DNA of 64,000 nt, from positions 1 to 64,000 of the forward strand of contig ML978134.1 in the NCBI GenBank assembly GCA_010015805.1. The letters are read 5' to 3'. The position numbers and the translations under genes were made by a program. Positions 44,536 to 56,741 of the stretch are shown piece after piece. The stretch is from Rhizodiscina lignyota. Taxonomy: Eukaryota; Ascomycota; Dothideomycetes; Aulographales; Rhizodiscinaceae. Under the pieces are notes generated by a model. That model was given only the letters and a program-made list of their open reading frames with translations, was not told the DNA's origin and searched no databases. The stretch's first letter is position 1; the number at the start of each line of letters is the position of its first letter.

Positions 44536-47082
44536 ATGGAGCATATTCACAGCGGCTCTGGTAAAAGGCCAGAATTACAATTCCCCTGTCTGGTTAGTAG
44601 ACTCAACACAATTACTAACCGAAAATGCCAATGGCACGAATATCCAAAAGTCCGAGACTATGACTTCGAGGACATCCGGTTCTATCAGTGGCAAAAATTC
44701 CCAGCCAGGGAGTTTGCGACGTTCCTACAGGACTGGCTTTTCTTTGGACTCCTGCGCGCTATCTTACCGGCGGAAATTGTCGTGCGCGTGGACGACTTCG
44801 TCAGAACGAACGACAGAGGAGAGAGGTACATTACCACGCACAAATTGGTGAATGACTATCTCAAACCATGGGAAAAGATTCTCAGTGAAATGCCCGAGGA
44901 AGAGATGAGAAAGCTTACCAAAGAAAATCGACGGGTCTTGGAAAAAGCGAGGAATCTCAGCTATCACCTGTCCGAGTTACCTCGTGCGCTTGGCCCCCAC
45001 CTCTTCCCGCCCTTACAGTTGGAATGTGTACTACCATGTGCACTTCTGGGTCATGCTCTATCAATCTCAAACGCCTCTCCTATCACTAATGATGCCCTTT
45101 GCCATGCTTGGACTACTGGAGACCTGATAGCAGAGCAGATGGAGCTACAAGGCTGGTGTCCCTTCATTGTCTGCGGTATAAAACACTCCCACGACATCAC
45201 GACGCGTTGCTACTTTACGACCTTGGGCCGGCCGAAGACGAAGAAATATAAAACCCCGCGGAACCACGCCAGATGCACTGACACGCTCTGTGACCAAACG
45301 AGGATCAAGGATGCCCAGCATACCACGCAGCATTGTACGTGCGCCACGCTCCTGCCACCTGTAGCTCGTGTAGCAGAAGCTATCAGAAATGCATCAACCC
45401 CTGTGCTCCAATATCTACCACCCACAGACTCTGCTCTATCCAGCCTAAGCTTCGGATTCTCGAACAGCAGCTCTCCATACGTGGCCATCTCACACGTATG
45501 GGCTGACGGTCTAGGCAATCCGAGGGGAAATGAGACTCCTGATTGCCAGGCCAAGCGTCTTCAGCAGGCCGTGGATCGGATATTCCATATTCCCAAAAAT
45601 TCGAAATCAACTGGAAGTGGTGGCGGGTGGTGGTGGCTCGACACGCTGTGCGTGCCTGCTGACAAGAAAAAGTATGAGAAAGAGTACGAAAAAGCTATCA
45701 GGCAGATGAAAATGATCTATGCACAGGCTGATAGCGTTCTGATTATCGACTCAGGTCTCGAGACTTGCGATGATGATACCTCTACCCTGGAAGTCCTCGC
45801 GCGCCTGCGACTGTCAAACTGGATCCGACGTCTCTGGTGTTATCAAGAGGGCCAATTTGCCAAATCAATCTACGTGCTAGTTGGGTCGACGCCAAGGTCA
45901 TGGGATGACATCGCGGACGCAGCAATTCAGCTTCCGAGGGAAGGATACCAAAGACGTATTGCCGAGGAGTTGATGAACACCTACAGCAAGCTCTTTTTTC
46001 CGCGCATCATGAACGAAACCTTCGTAGATGAGCCCGAACCTTTGGATTCTGGAGTTGGAGCTATCAATATGGAAGTGGGAGAGGTTCCAGGGGAATCTCC
46101 TTTCATCACTGAGCGAGTGCTATCAGAGGTCATCGAACAGCTATCCAACCGGGTTGCAACGAATATAAGAGATGAGCCTCAGTGCCTCTCCTTGCTCCTG
46201 AATTTGAACACAAAACTGGTACAAGATGCTGTAAAAGAAGAGGAATGCGAAGAATGTAAAGTAAATGAACCCAATTGTGCCGAAGGAGACAGAGGAGATC
46301 CACCTGGAGTTGAGCAAAAGAAAAGCAGTGATTCCAACGATCATTTCTCAATCCCCTCCGAAGCTGGTATGGTCATGCTCCTGCGGTTGGCCAACCAAGC
46401 TGCCAAGTTGACGCCAGATCACGTACGGCCTCGTGGATGTTTTCCGCCATCGATGATCTTTCCCACTGGCCGGCGCTTACGTCGACGTGGCTTCCGCTGG
46501 GCACCACAGTCGTACCTTTACTCCGGAGCCCTCCAGAGCTTCAGCTCTTTCTTACCACTGAAAGTCCACGATGCACGCTTTCGAATCACCCGCGACCGAC
46601 CGTCCGGGCTGCTTTGTGAGAGCGAGCATGGGTTGAGGGTCATGTATCCTGGACTACTCATAACCGACATCGACTCTGTCAGGCCTGTGGCCGAACATTT
46701 CATTATTGACTCGTCCGATGAACCAATTGAGGGCATGCCCAAGTTCTGGAGATGTACATACACGAAAGATGTCCAAGGCGGGGGCGGTGCATGGGAGGAT
46801 ATTGCACCCAGGTCGAATTCGGACTCATGCGACAAGATGGACATGCGCCAGCTGGCGATCATTGTTGACGGCTTCAATAACTTGGACTCTTCTCAGAGCT
46901 TCTCCAGCATTCTAGTAAAAGTTACGGGCGAGTGCCCTGAAGGTGGTTATACTGTGCAACGCCTTGGCAGGTTGGTTGGGGCTGCGACTCCAAAGGATGA
47001 TGATTATGAATGGATGCGAGATCCCTGGCTACGTGTGAAGGGCAGCTGGCTGCCATTGACTCAGATGTGGTGCGTTGACTGA
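44536..47082 (+). CDS. Large HET-domain protein, single exon (848 aa)
   Basis: An uninterrupted frame from ATG 44536 to TGA 47082. The first 300 residues are helical with several Cys/His pairs (CTDTLCDQT, HTTQHCTCATLL). The HET core then reads YVAISHVWADGLGNPRGN, WWWLDTLCVPAD, AIRQMKMIYAQADSVLIID and WIRRLWCYQEGQFAKSIYVLVG. That is the version of the domain seen in long HET proteins of moulds: Ser-His-Val-Trp-Ala-Asp instead of Ser-x-Cys-Trp-Gly. A long C-terminal part (about 350 residues) has no known domain and ends in KGSWLPLTQMWCVD. HET domains cause growth arrest or cell death when activated. It starts 339 bases from the NB-ARC/TPR gene on the opposite strand and may be its effector partner. 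Lack of introns at this length is notable for this window. Confidence 0.87.
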   Translation: MEHIHSGSGKRPELQFPCLVSRLNTITNRKCQWHEYPKVRDYDFEDIRFYQWQKFPAREFATFLQDWLFFGLLRAILPAEIVVRVDDFVRTNDRGERYITTHKLVNDYLKPWEKILSEMPEEEMRKLTKENRRVLEKARNLSYHLSELPRALGPHLFPPLQLECVLPCALLGHALSISNASPITNDALCHAWTTGDLIAEQMELQGWCPFIVCGIKHSHDITTRCYFTTLGRPKTKKYKTPRNHARCTDTLCDQTRIKDAQHTTQHCTCATLLPPVARVAEAIRNASTPVLQYLPPTDSALSSLSFGFSNSSSPYVAISHVWADGLGNPRGNETPDCQAKRLQQAVDRIFHIPKNSKSTGSGGGWWWLDTLCVPADKKKYEKEYEKAIRQMKMIYAQADSVLIIDSGLETCDDDTSTLEVLARLRLSNWIRRLWCYQEGQFAKSIYVLVGSTPRSWDDIADAAIQLPREGYQRRIAEELMNTYSKLFFPRIMNETFVDEPEPLDSGVGAINMEVGEVPGESPFITERVLSEVIEQLSNRVATNIRDEPQCLSLLLNLNTKLVQDAVKEEECEECKVNEPNCAEGDRGDPPGVEQKKSSDSNDHFSIPSEAGMVMLLRLANQAAKLTPDHVRPRGCFPPSMIFPTGRRLRRRGFRWAPQSYLYSGALQSFSSFLPLKVHDARFRITRDRPSGLLCESEHGLRVMYPGLLITDIDSVRPVAEHFIIDSSDEPIEGMPKFWRCTYTKDVQGGGGAWEDIAPRSNSDSCDKMDMRQLAIIVDGFNNLDSSQSFSSILVKVTGECPEGGYTVQRLGRLVGAATPKDDDYEWMRDPWLRVKGSWLPLTQMWCVD

Positions 47083-47869
47083 ACCGAGACTGCGTTTCTC
47101 TGAAGATATATCAGCTTGTAGATCACCATATGCGGGAATTGGGGTTCCTTGATAACCTTTCCTGATATTCCTTTAGCCTTGTGGTTCTTTGCGAGCGCCA
47201 ATTGTGACACCACACAGGCACATGAGTGATGCATGATGCTAAATTTGAAAGTTCGTATACTGGCACCTTTTGTCTTTTCAGAAGATTGGACTTGATGTTG
47301 GTTAGTCTCCGCTGCCATTGTTGGTTTCTGGTGATGTCTTCAATTCCTTCAAACGAAGATCGCAGTTTGACGCACCCGATCCAGGACACATATCGAGTGT
47401 CTAGTGCTCCCATTTTAGGCCGTAGATAATCAAAGACATTGACTTGGCCATTTAGCTGTGATCTCGAAAGCTAAACGGAAAGGCGGGGATGCTCACCAGT
47501 TCCTGATTTGTTCGAGCCTGTAACGTCGTGCATACTCTCCGTTATTCTGGCTTCTCTCGCACGAATCAACCTTGCTAATGTATTCTAGATAGCGCGGCCC
47601 GCTTGATGCTGTCTATGAGCTCTGTGCCACAGCTTAGTGGGAGAGAAGGTGTCCGAGGTGCGCCACAGCGGGCAAAAGGCTGAGACCCCTGCATGTGACG
47701 TGCGTACTAATCATATGTGGGCCGATCTACTCCTTAATTACTTTCTTTCAACCTGACCTTCACAACCTTTCAGAATTGATGTGAGCGCCAATTGCTCTTC
47801 AAACTGGGCTTTGGTGGTCCATTGCAGTACGTCGACGCATTCATTGAACTCAACTAGAGCTCCGAATCC
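47083..47869. other. Intergenic
   Basis: 3' flank of the HET gene and promoter of the Ach1 gene. A minus-strand frame of 96 codons (47413-47123) has plausible composition but no match I know and would be antisense to the HET gene's 3' flank. Confidence 0.4.
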
Positions 47870-49726
<1,857 letters not shown>

Positions 49727-50212
49727 TTGCATCCGCAGCTTGTAGCACAGCACAACTCGATTGTAAGATTTCCCAGCTGACTATGTTTCTCTGGCGAAGC
49801 TGCGGTGCAGAGGTATACGTAGTTGCAATTGCATTGAGAATATTTCATGACTTATCACTCAAATAACTTCCATAATCAGTGAAACAGACTTGAAAATTAT
49901 TGCCTTGAGGGTAACAAAATAGAGTAGCTAGCCGCTGATGCCATAACTGAACGACCCATCCAAGTTCCGGGTGCGCCCCACCTAAATCTAGGTGGCCGTG
50001 GTGGCCTGCGGGGCCCACTAAACTAATCTCTGGGCCTTTTTCGCACATCTCCGAGATTCAACCGAAGATTATCGGAATTCTTCGGCTAACAAATCTGACA
50101 TGAAGTTCCTGACGAATGTCGGTCGAGCGGGCTTGGGAGTTGTATTCCTGGAGCAGTGAATCTCTCAATTGCTAGTTGACGGAAGGAACACGATCCTTCC
50201 AGTGGCGCCAAG
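49727..50212. other. Intergenic
   Basis: 3' flank of ACH1 and promoter of the copper-ATPase gene. No gene is seen. Confidence 0.5.
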
Positions 50213-53200
50213 ATGGAAAAAGAGGCGTCGCGGGTTTCCGAATCCGCAACAGCACCGCTGGAGTCTGTGGAGGCTGCTTCGCCTACCAATCAACATTTCC
50301 AGGCCATTTTCTCAATCACTGGCATGACATGCAGTGCATGTGTTCGAGCCATTACTGAGCGGCTAGAAACCGAGCCTGTTGTTCTCAAAGCCAACGTTGT
50401 GCTCCTGGCCAGCTCTGCTACGGTCGATTTCTCTGGAGAAGGTCATGCTGGAGACCTTGCGGAATTGATTGAAGAGCTCGGATACGGTGCCGTTATCGAG
50501 GAGGTGAAGCCGATACTGGATCACGAGCAAAAATTTGGCAAGGGGAAGCAGAAAGCACAACTATGGAAGGCAATCATTTCAATGGAAGGCATCATGGACA
50601 CTACTACCGATGAGGCCATCAAGACGGCCCTGCAGGAGCATCCTTCGATATCCCGCACTTCAATCAGCCCCGAGGAGCATGAGCCAAGGGTGGTAGTCGA
50701 GATCAGTGACAGGAAGAGTCTTCCAGAGATCCTGGAGGTGATCAACTCAACTAGTGGACATTACGGCGCAGTTCTTTTGGATCTAGTGCAAGTTGATGCG
50801 CAAACTGATGCCTCTGACCAAGAACTGTATCCCCGATCAGTTTCAGTACAAGTTCAAGGTGGCCTAGATGAGCGGAAGAAAGAACAAATTTACGATGCTC
50901 TAGCCGACTTCAAAGGATGTATTCTGGTTGACACACAAACCCTCAGTACAACCAACACGATACTCAACATTGAATACACTCCAAGAGTTCCAAACTTTAC
51001 AATCCGCAACATAGTCGTGACAGTCAAATCTGTCGATCCGCTCTTCGCTGTCAACATTTATCATCCACTGACTCTCGAAGAGCGTGTCCGGTTGATGCAT
51101 ATCCGGGAACGGCGGAACATCATCTATCGCGTTGTTCTCTCAGTCATTGCGGCAATCCCGTCGTTTATCATAGGCATCGCTCTCATGAGTCTTGTTCCTC
51201 GTAACAATGCTGCTCGAATGTACTTGACGAGACCGTGGGCAAACGTTAGCAGAGCGCAGTGGGCTCTACTGATAATAGCGACTCCGGTTTACTTTCTCGC
51301 AGCCGACATGTTTCATCGGCGTGCCCTGAAAGAGCTTATAGCACTCTGGCGCCCAGGAAGTTCTACACCTCTCTTCCGTCGCTTCTACCGATTCGGTAGT
51401 ATGAACCTCCTAATGTCCCTCGGTACTTCCATTGCATATTTCTCTTCAATAGCGGAGATTATTATTGCATCACAAAAGCCGTTTGTCGCAAACATATCGA
51501 ATAGTTCCTTCTATTTCGATTCCGTTGTTTTTCTTACCATGTTCCTTCTAATCGGCCGTTTGATCGAGGCCTGGAGCAGAGCAAAGACTGCCGATGCAGT
51601 CACAAGTCTTGGCCAACTACGCCCGACGACAGCGAATTTATGCAGCACTGTCCGATTCGATAAAGCTAACTCTGCCCCCATTCAGAAAGTCCCTGTGGAC
51701 ATGATCGAATCCGGCGACGTAATCATGATTGCTCATGGTGCCTCTCCACCTTGTGATGGCTTCATTGTTGATGGCAGCGGAAGTTTTGATGAATCGAGCT
51801 TGACTGGAGAGTCTCGACTTATTACCAAGACAATTGGCGACGACATTTTCTCCGGTACCGTCAACAAGGGATCCCCCATCCTCATGCGCGTCACGAAGAT
51901 TGTCGGCTCGTCAATGCTCGATCAAATAATTCAAGTTGTGAGAGATGGGCAAGCTCGACGAGCGCCAGTGGAGCGTATTGGCGATATCCTCACTAGCTAC
52001 TTCGTTCCTGTCATAACGGTGATCAGTATTACGACATGGATTCTCTGGCTAGCTCTCGGAGAGAGTAGAACACTGCCTCGGGACTGGCTGGATGTTGAAT
52101 CGGGAGGCTGGCCTTACTGGTCATTGCAGTTTTCTGTTGCCGTCTTTATCATTGCTTGCCCATGTGGATTTGGACTTGCAGCTCCAACGGCATTATTCGT
52201 CGGCGGAGGAATCGCCGCAAAGAATGGAATTCTCGCGAAAGGCGGTGGCGAGGCATTCCAAGAAGCTAGTTACATCGACATTGTCGTGTTTGACAAGACT
52301 GGCACTTTGACAGATGGGGGCAAGCCGGCAGTAACCGAGATCGAATATCTACAGAATTCGGGTTCGAATCAGCTTGATCAAAAACTCCTCCATAGCTTGG
52401 TTCAAGCAATTGAGGAAAAGAGCAATCATCCCATTGCGTCGGCTCTAGTCACATATGTCAGCGGCAAGGACCGGGTGAAAGTCAATGCAACCTTCATTGA
52501 CGAATTGCCTGGACGTGGGATGAAGGGCTTGTTTGGGAGCGATGAGTATCCAGATAGCTCGTTTATGGTCCTGCTTGGGAACGAGAAATTATTATCTGAG
52601 AATGACGTTGAGATTCCAGATTCTGCTGCCGAAACATTGGATTCCTGGAAGCGCCAGGGGAAGTCGATTGTTCTTATCGCCATCAGGGTTACGGATCTAC
52701 CGAGTTCAACAGTCGGCGATTGGTCGCTTCAGCTCATGTTTGCCATATCTGACCCAATTAAACCAGAATCCATTGGCGTCATTAAAGCACTAAAGGAGCA
52801 AGGCATTGGCGTGTGGATGATTTCCGGAGACAATCCTACAACAGCATCTGCAGTGGGGCAGACAGTTGGGATTCCGCCCGACAAAGTCATCGCTGGAGTC
52901 CTTCCAGAACAAAAGGCCGAGAAAATACAGTATTTGCAACGTTCGCAGGCAAAGCAAAAGCAGGGTTGGTTCTCAGAGCGCAAGTCGGGTGGCGGTAGAG
53001 CGACAGTTGCCATGGTCGGTGATGGGGTCAATGACTCGCCAGCTTTGACCGTGGCTGATGTTGGGATTGCAATTGGGTCTGGATCCGATGTAGCCATTTC
53101 CTCTGCAGACTTTGTCCTCGTCTCTTCCGATCTTTCAACAGTACTCGTCCTGCTCCAGCTCAGCCGTGCAGTGTTTCGACGGATCAAATTTAACTTTGGG

Positions 53201-53416
53201 TGGGCTCTGGTGTACAACATCATTGCCCTGCCTATCGCTGCGGGGGCGCTGTATCCAGTCCGGAGCAATGGCAGCCATGTACGGTTAGATCCTGTATGGG
53301 CAAGCCTGGCCATGGCGCTCAGCAGCATCAGCGTCGTTTCCAGCAGTTTGGCTTTGAAGACAAAACTTCCATTGGTTGGGTTTCGGAGACCTGCCATCCG
53401 AATTGAGAGATCATGA
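50213..53416 (+). CDS. P1B-type copper-transporting ATPase (1067 aa, single exon)
   Basis: The frame is open from ATG 50213 to TGA 53416. The N-terminal metal-binding domain has GMTCSAC (Cys40 and Cys43). A second and third HMA-like fold (about 115-170 and 190-260) lack the CxxC, so only one canonical metal site remains. Eight TM helices are expected. The ion motif is CPC at about 649-651 in ACPCGFGLAAPTALFVGGG, the phosphorylation site is DKTGTLT near 694, the actuator loop is DESSLTGES, and the hinge is MVGDGVNDSPAL. The CPC form and HMA head indicate Cu(I) export or delivery rather than Zn/Cd. The wording CGFGLAAPT differs from the Ccc2 type (CALGLATPT) and fits the copper-resistance pumps of moulds. 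It probably acts at the plasma membrane or secretory membranes to remove copper; that point is inferred. Confidence 0.93.
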   Translation: MEKEASRVSESATAPLESVEAASPTNQHFQAIFSITGMTCSACVRAITERLETEPVVLKANVVLLASSATVDFSGEGHAGDLAELIEELGYGAVIEEVKPILDHEQKFGKGKQKAQLWKAIISMEGIMDTTTDEAIKTALQEHPSISRTSISPEEHEPRVVVEISDRKSLPEILEVINSTSGHYGAVLLDLVQVDAQTDASDQELYPRSVSVQVQGGLDERKKEQIYDALADFKGCILVDTQTLSTTNTILNIEYTPRVPNFTIRNIVVTVKSVDPLFAVNIYHPLTLEERVRLMHIRERRNIIYRVVLSVIAAIPSFIIGIALMSLVPRNNAARMYLTRPWANVSRAQWALLIIATPVYFLAADMFHRRALKELIALWRPGSSTPLFRRFYRFGSMNLLMSLGTSIAYFSSIAEIIIASQKPFVANISNSSFYFDSVVFLTMFLLIGRLIEAWSRAKTADAVTSLGQLRPTTANLCSTVRFDKANSAPIQKVPVDMIESGDVIMIAHGASPPCDGFIVDGSGSFDESSLTGESRLITKTIGDDIFSGTVNKGSPILMRVTKIVGSSMLDQIIQVVRDGQARRAPVERIGDILTSYFVPVITVISITTWILWLALGESRTLPRDWLDVESGGWPYWSLQFSVAVFIIACPCGFGLAAPTALFVGGGIAAKNGILAKGGGEAFQEASYIDIVVFDKTGTLTDGGKPAVTEIEYLQNSGSNQLDQKLLHSLVQAIEEKSNHPIASALVTYVSGKDRVKVNATFIDELPGRGMKGLFGSDEYPDSSFMVLLGNEKLLSENDVEIPDSAAETLDSWKRQGKSIVLIAIRVTDLPSSTVGDWSLQLMFAISDPIKPESIGVIKALKEQGIGVWMISGDNPTTASAVGQTVGIPPDKVIAGVLPEQKAEKIQYLQRSQAKQKQGWFSERKSGGGRATVAMVGDGVNDSPALTVADVGIAIGSGSDVAISSADFVLVSSDLSTVLVLLQLSRAVFRRIKFNFGWALVYNIIALPIAAGALYPVRSNGSHVRLDPVWASLAMALSSISVVSSSLALKTKLPLVGFRRPAIRIERS

Positions 53417-54776
53417 TTTATGGACTGGCCGAAACGACATTTTTACATGGTTGTGTAGATTAAGGCGCCTGAGAAGAGTTTGATGAAGGTTGTGAGCTAC
53501 ACAGAGACTTGCCGCTTGCGTCTCGGGTGTGACAAAAGCTGTCCCACAGCATCCAAAGTATGAACAGCTATAATATAATTAATATAGCGTGACGTTTTTA
53601 ATGGTATGCGATTGCCACATGCATTCTAGGGAATGTAAAACTCAACTTCCAAAGATGGCCTCTCTTACCTTGAAGTTCTCGAAGCTCGAGCTGTTTGCTC
53701 TTTCGTCGCTCCCGAGGCAACCACGTGTGTACTTGCCCCTAAGATCTCATACGTAAATTCGTAATATCTTGGTGAACCGCTTATGGATAACTTTCGGTGA
53801 GGTACGAGCATGCTGTTACGTATCTACTGAAAAACGTGCGCGACGAAAGTATTGAGGAAATGGGGTTAAAGAAATGATCGGCAACTTGCAGAAGAGATGT
53901 ACCTCAGCAGAACTTTGAAAAGCAAAATATCCCTGAATTTAAATGAATAGGTGAGATCTAGAATCATATTTCAAGATTCTGACGACTTGCCATTACTCTT
54001 CTGAGAGATAGCTGAGCCCTGTAAAGTAAGCCCTAATTTTCCGCAACTCTGGCACTCCCGTGGGGAATCCCAAAGGAGACCATGCCTGGACTCTCAAAGC
54101 AGGTACAACAGCCAGAATCGGAAATCCTTTTGCATACGTTTTTCAAGTCTGACATGAGGTAAGGCCAGTCTCCTGGTATGGTGTTCTCATAGCTGTCCCT
54201 GGTGAGAGCGCAACTTCAAAGAATTCCGAATCCTGGACTAGCACATTTTGTCGCTTCACCCGCAAAAACTTTGCCTTGTAATGAGACACAGTGATAACAT
54301 ACCAGGCAGGCTTCATTGGTGGAGTTCAGTAATGCATAGTTGCTGCGGCAAGATCCGTAACTCTAGCATTTGATGCTTTTTTTTTAACGAATTTGCTAAA
54401 CGTGTAATAGCGAAGACTGTGAAAAGGACATGAGAAAGTAACAAATCAGAGAGCACAGGGAAATAATAAAGAAAAGGAATCGATCTTCATATCAGGGTTA
54501 GGTGCTGGAAAGGGAGAATGGACATCAGCATGCATACCCTGGTAGAGCATGTACCTTCTTTGTAATCTTGTCCAAGACGGCGAGCTGTCCTTGTTGCCGA
54601 GCAATGAAGAAGCTGCTCAGGGGAAGTTCTGATCGCAAACTTCGAGGTATAAAAATCCAGGCTCTGAAGGCTTCGGTTCAGTTGACAGTGAAGCCAAATC
54701 AGAGTCATTCCTTGAATCAGATATCTCCAAGCCCATTCAGCAACGTCTCTCGTTTATCCTCTTGCAAATTTCCGCT
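53417..54776. other. Intergenic, 1.4 kb
   Basis: No gene is supported. Contains AT-rich patches (near 53568-53590), a short T9 run near 54376 and the promoter of the small secreted protein. Confidence 0.5.
54649..54656 (+). promoter_or_regulatory. TATA box before the small secreted protein
   Basis: TATAAAAA lies 128 bases before the ATG at 54777. A canonical TATA box suits an inducible or strongly expressed secreted-protein gene. Confidence 0.5.
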
Positions 54777-55316
54777 ATGCAACTTTCAACTCTCTTTTTC
54801 TCCTTCGCCCTTGCTGGCACTTCATTCGCGCTCGTGGTACCACGCCAGCTTGAGGTCTCATCGATCTTTGGCACCATCACTTCAGCAGTCGATACCCTCG
54901 AGGGCACTATCAACAACATCACATCAACTGTCGGCGGAGATATCACAACCGAAATCAATGCAGTCGAGACTGACCTGAACAATGTCGTAACTGCTGTTCA
55001 GTCTGCCACTACCGCCATTGAAGGTGCTGGCACTTTGGCGATAACAGATGCGTTGGCCTTGGTTTCTGATGCCACCACCTTGGTCAGCGAGGTGACACAG
55101 GTTGTCAACGGCTTGGTTGCAAATTCTGGAGTCCTCAGCACCGCTGGAGCAACATCTGCGATTTGCAACACCACCTCTACCCTCGAAACATCGGTTGAAT
55201 CATTGGTTGACAGCGTAACTGGAATCCTCCCGCTCGGGTTAGGAGGCGTTGTTACGAACTTGCTGAACTCGGTCAATGGACTGCTTGGAACCGGCTTGGG
55301 GGCACTGGGCTGTTAG
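54777..55316 (+). CDS. Small secreted, Thr/Ser/Val-rich protein (179 aa)
   Basis: Single exon from ATG 54777; the frame has no ATG further upstream in the same run. The first 19 residues are a signal peptide (MQLSTLFFSFALAGTSFA), followed by LVVPRQ. The mature protein is a string of amphipathic repeats rich in Thr, Val, Ala and Ser with almost no Lys or Arg (VSSIFGTITSAVDTLEGTI, EINAVETDLNNVVTAVQSAT). It has two Cys residues and ends GLGALGC. This make-up resembles hydrophobic-surface-binding (HsbA-like) proteins and other wall-associated small proteins of moulds. I am not sure of the family. A role at the cell surface or in contact with hydrophobic or host surfaces is inferred. Confidence 0.75.
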   Translation: MQLSTLFFSFALAGTSFALVVPRQLEVSSIFGTITSAVDTLEGTINNITSTVGGDITTEINAVETDLNNVVTAVQSATTAIEGAGTLAITDALALVSDATTLVSEVTQVVNGLVANSGVLSTAGATSAICNTTSTLETSVESLVDSVTGILPLGLGGVVTNLLNSVNGLLGTGLGALGC

Positions 55317-56741
55317 ATGCAGCATATTACTATACTTAATACTGTGACATGTGGTGAAGGATAGAGGTTGAGAGGAGCGGGGGCCGAAAGGTGTATATAA
55401 TCCCAAATCTAATGGCATGGCAGATGTAGCCGGTATCTGAATTCCTCCGTCCAAGATGTCCGGGCAAAACTTGCCGTGATGTTTATATTGTGAATCTCTT
55501 GACGGAGCATCAATACAGACATGATGTCGTCGAAGTCGTTCTGGTCAATATCTCGCTCGCCCTGGCACTTTAGATAGCAGTTGGTCACCAATGCGGCTAT
55601 GTCGATAAGGCTCTGGTATCTTTAAACAGATTGAAGTTCGGCGTGCTCGGCGTCTGCATGAATTTCATGTGTCTGAATGCTGTATGCGGCGGATTCCTCG
55701 GGACGCGGCCATTTTGGATCGGGGCTTCTTGAAAATTGTCAGATTCTGAACTTGGTGCCAAACAAACAAGAGCTTTCTTTCTTACTTTAAACGTGGCTGA
55801 GATATACCAAGCCTGATACTGGAGCTCTATTGGGTCACTTCTTATTCAGCACTGTCATGTTCTGCTCTTGCAACTGCTTCAACAGCTTCCGGTTGACAAA
55901 AGGTGATATCACGAAAGTCGCAGTAATATCGTGTTGAAATGAACTAAATTTAAGGACGAGATGGCTGAATGAGTGCGAGTCTGACTACTATATACACAAA
56001 AACATGGCTCGGAGAAGAGGCGGAGAGCCGGCCTCCTCTGACAGGATCAGGGCTCAACTGCAACGGCCATGGAGAGAAGGATTCCCCAGATTTCAACTTC
56101 CGAAGGACATCGCCAGATATAGCAGGCTGTGGTATCGGACGGCGAATCCTACGCCACGAACTCAATCACTCTGTTGCTCCAAGATAGTCTTAGCGCTATT
56201 TCGAGATTTTAGCGGGCTCGGTATCGCGATCACCATCTCCTCTTCCGATTTAGCTCATTGATCCTCCCGCTTTTACATAAGCAGGCGATGTAACCTCTTT
56301 TCAATCTCAACTTCATTGGAGCTACACAACGTCTTCTAGAACTGCTGCGGAGCGCCACATGCCGCTTAGTCAATCTTTCCATGCATGCACGAAAGCTTTG
56401 GGGACGAATCAATTAGCTAACGCTTGTTGAACAGGCGCAATACTGCAGTAAGGCGCTGCTTCTGGATGAAAAGTGGTGTTCGCCTTTTGCGCTTCAGATT
56501 GGCTACTATTCTTTCCTGCATTTTCTTTTCCGACGCTCTGACTGATGACTGACTCTATTCAATGCAGCTACTCATCTTCTTGTTATTTAGGCTGGATGTC
56601 ATGTCAATTTGTGCCTTTCCGTAGCAGCTCAGCTAACTATACAACGTAAATTCAATCCTCTCCGCCCACACGGTCCTGGATAAAACGATGCCACTACCGT
56701 GCTTAGTCTCTTAATCCGACAAGTGGATCAACGTGCTTTCG
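55317..56741. other. Intergenic, 1.4 kb
   Basis: Nothing convincing. Short plus-strand frames near 55969-56261 are Arg-rich and look like chance. Holds the promoter of the DUF7703 gene. Confidence 0.4.

Noticed and set aside
47123-47413. 96-codon minus-strand frame behind the large HET gene
   Set aside because: Composition is plausible but there is no family signature, no homologous feature I know, and it lies antisense to the HET gene's 3' flank.
52355-52375. GGTTCGAATC-like string resembling a tRNA B-box
   Set aside because: It lies inside the ATPase coding frame and no cloverleaf can be folded around it.
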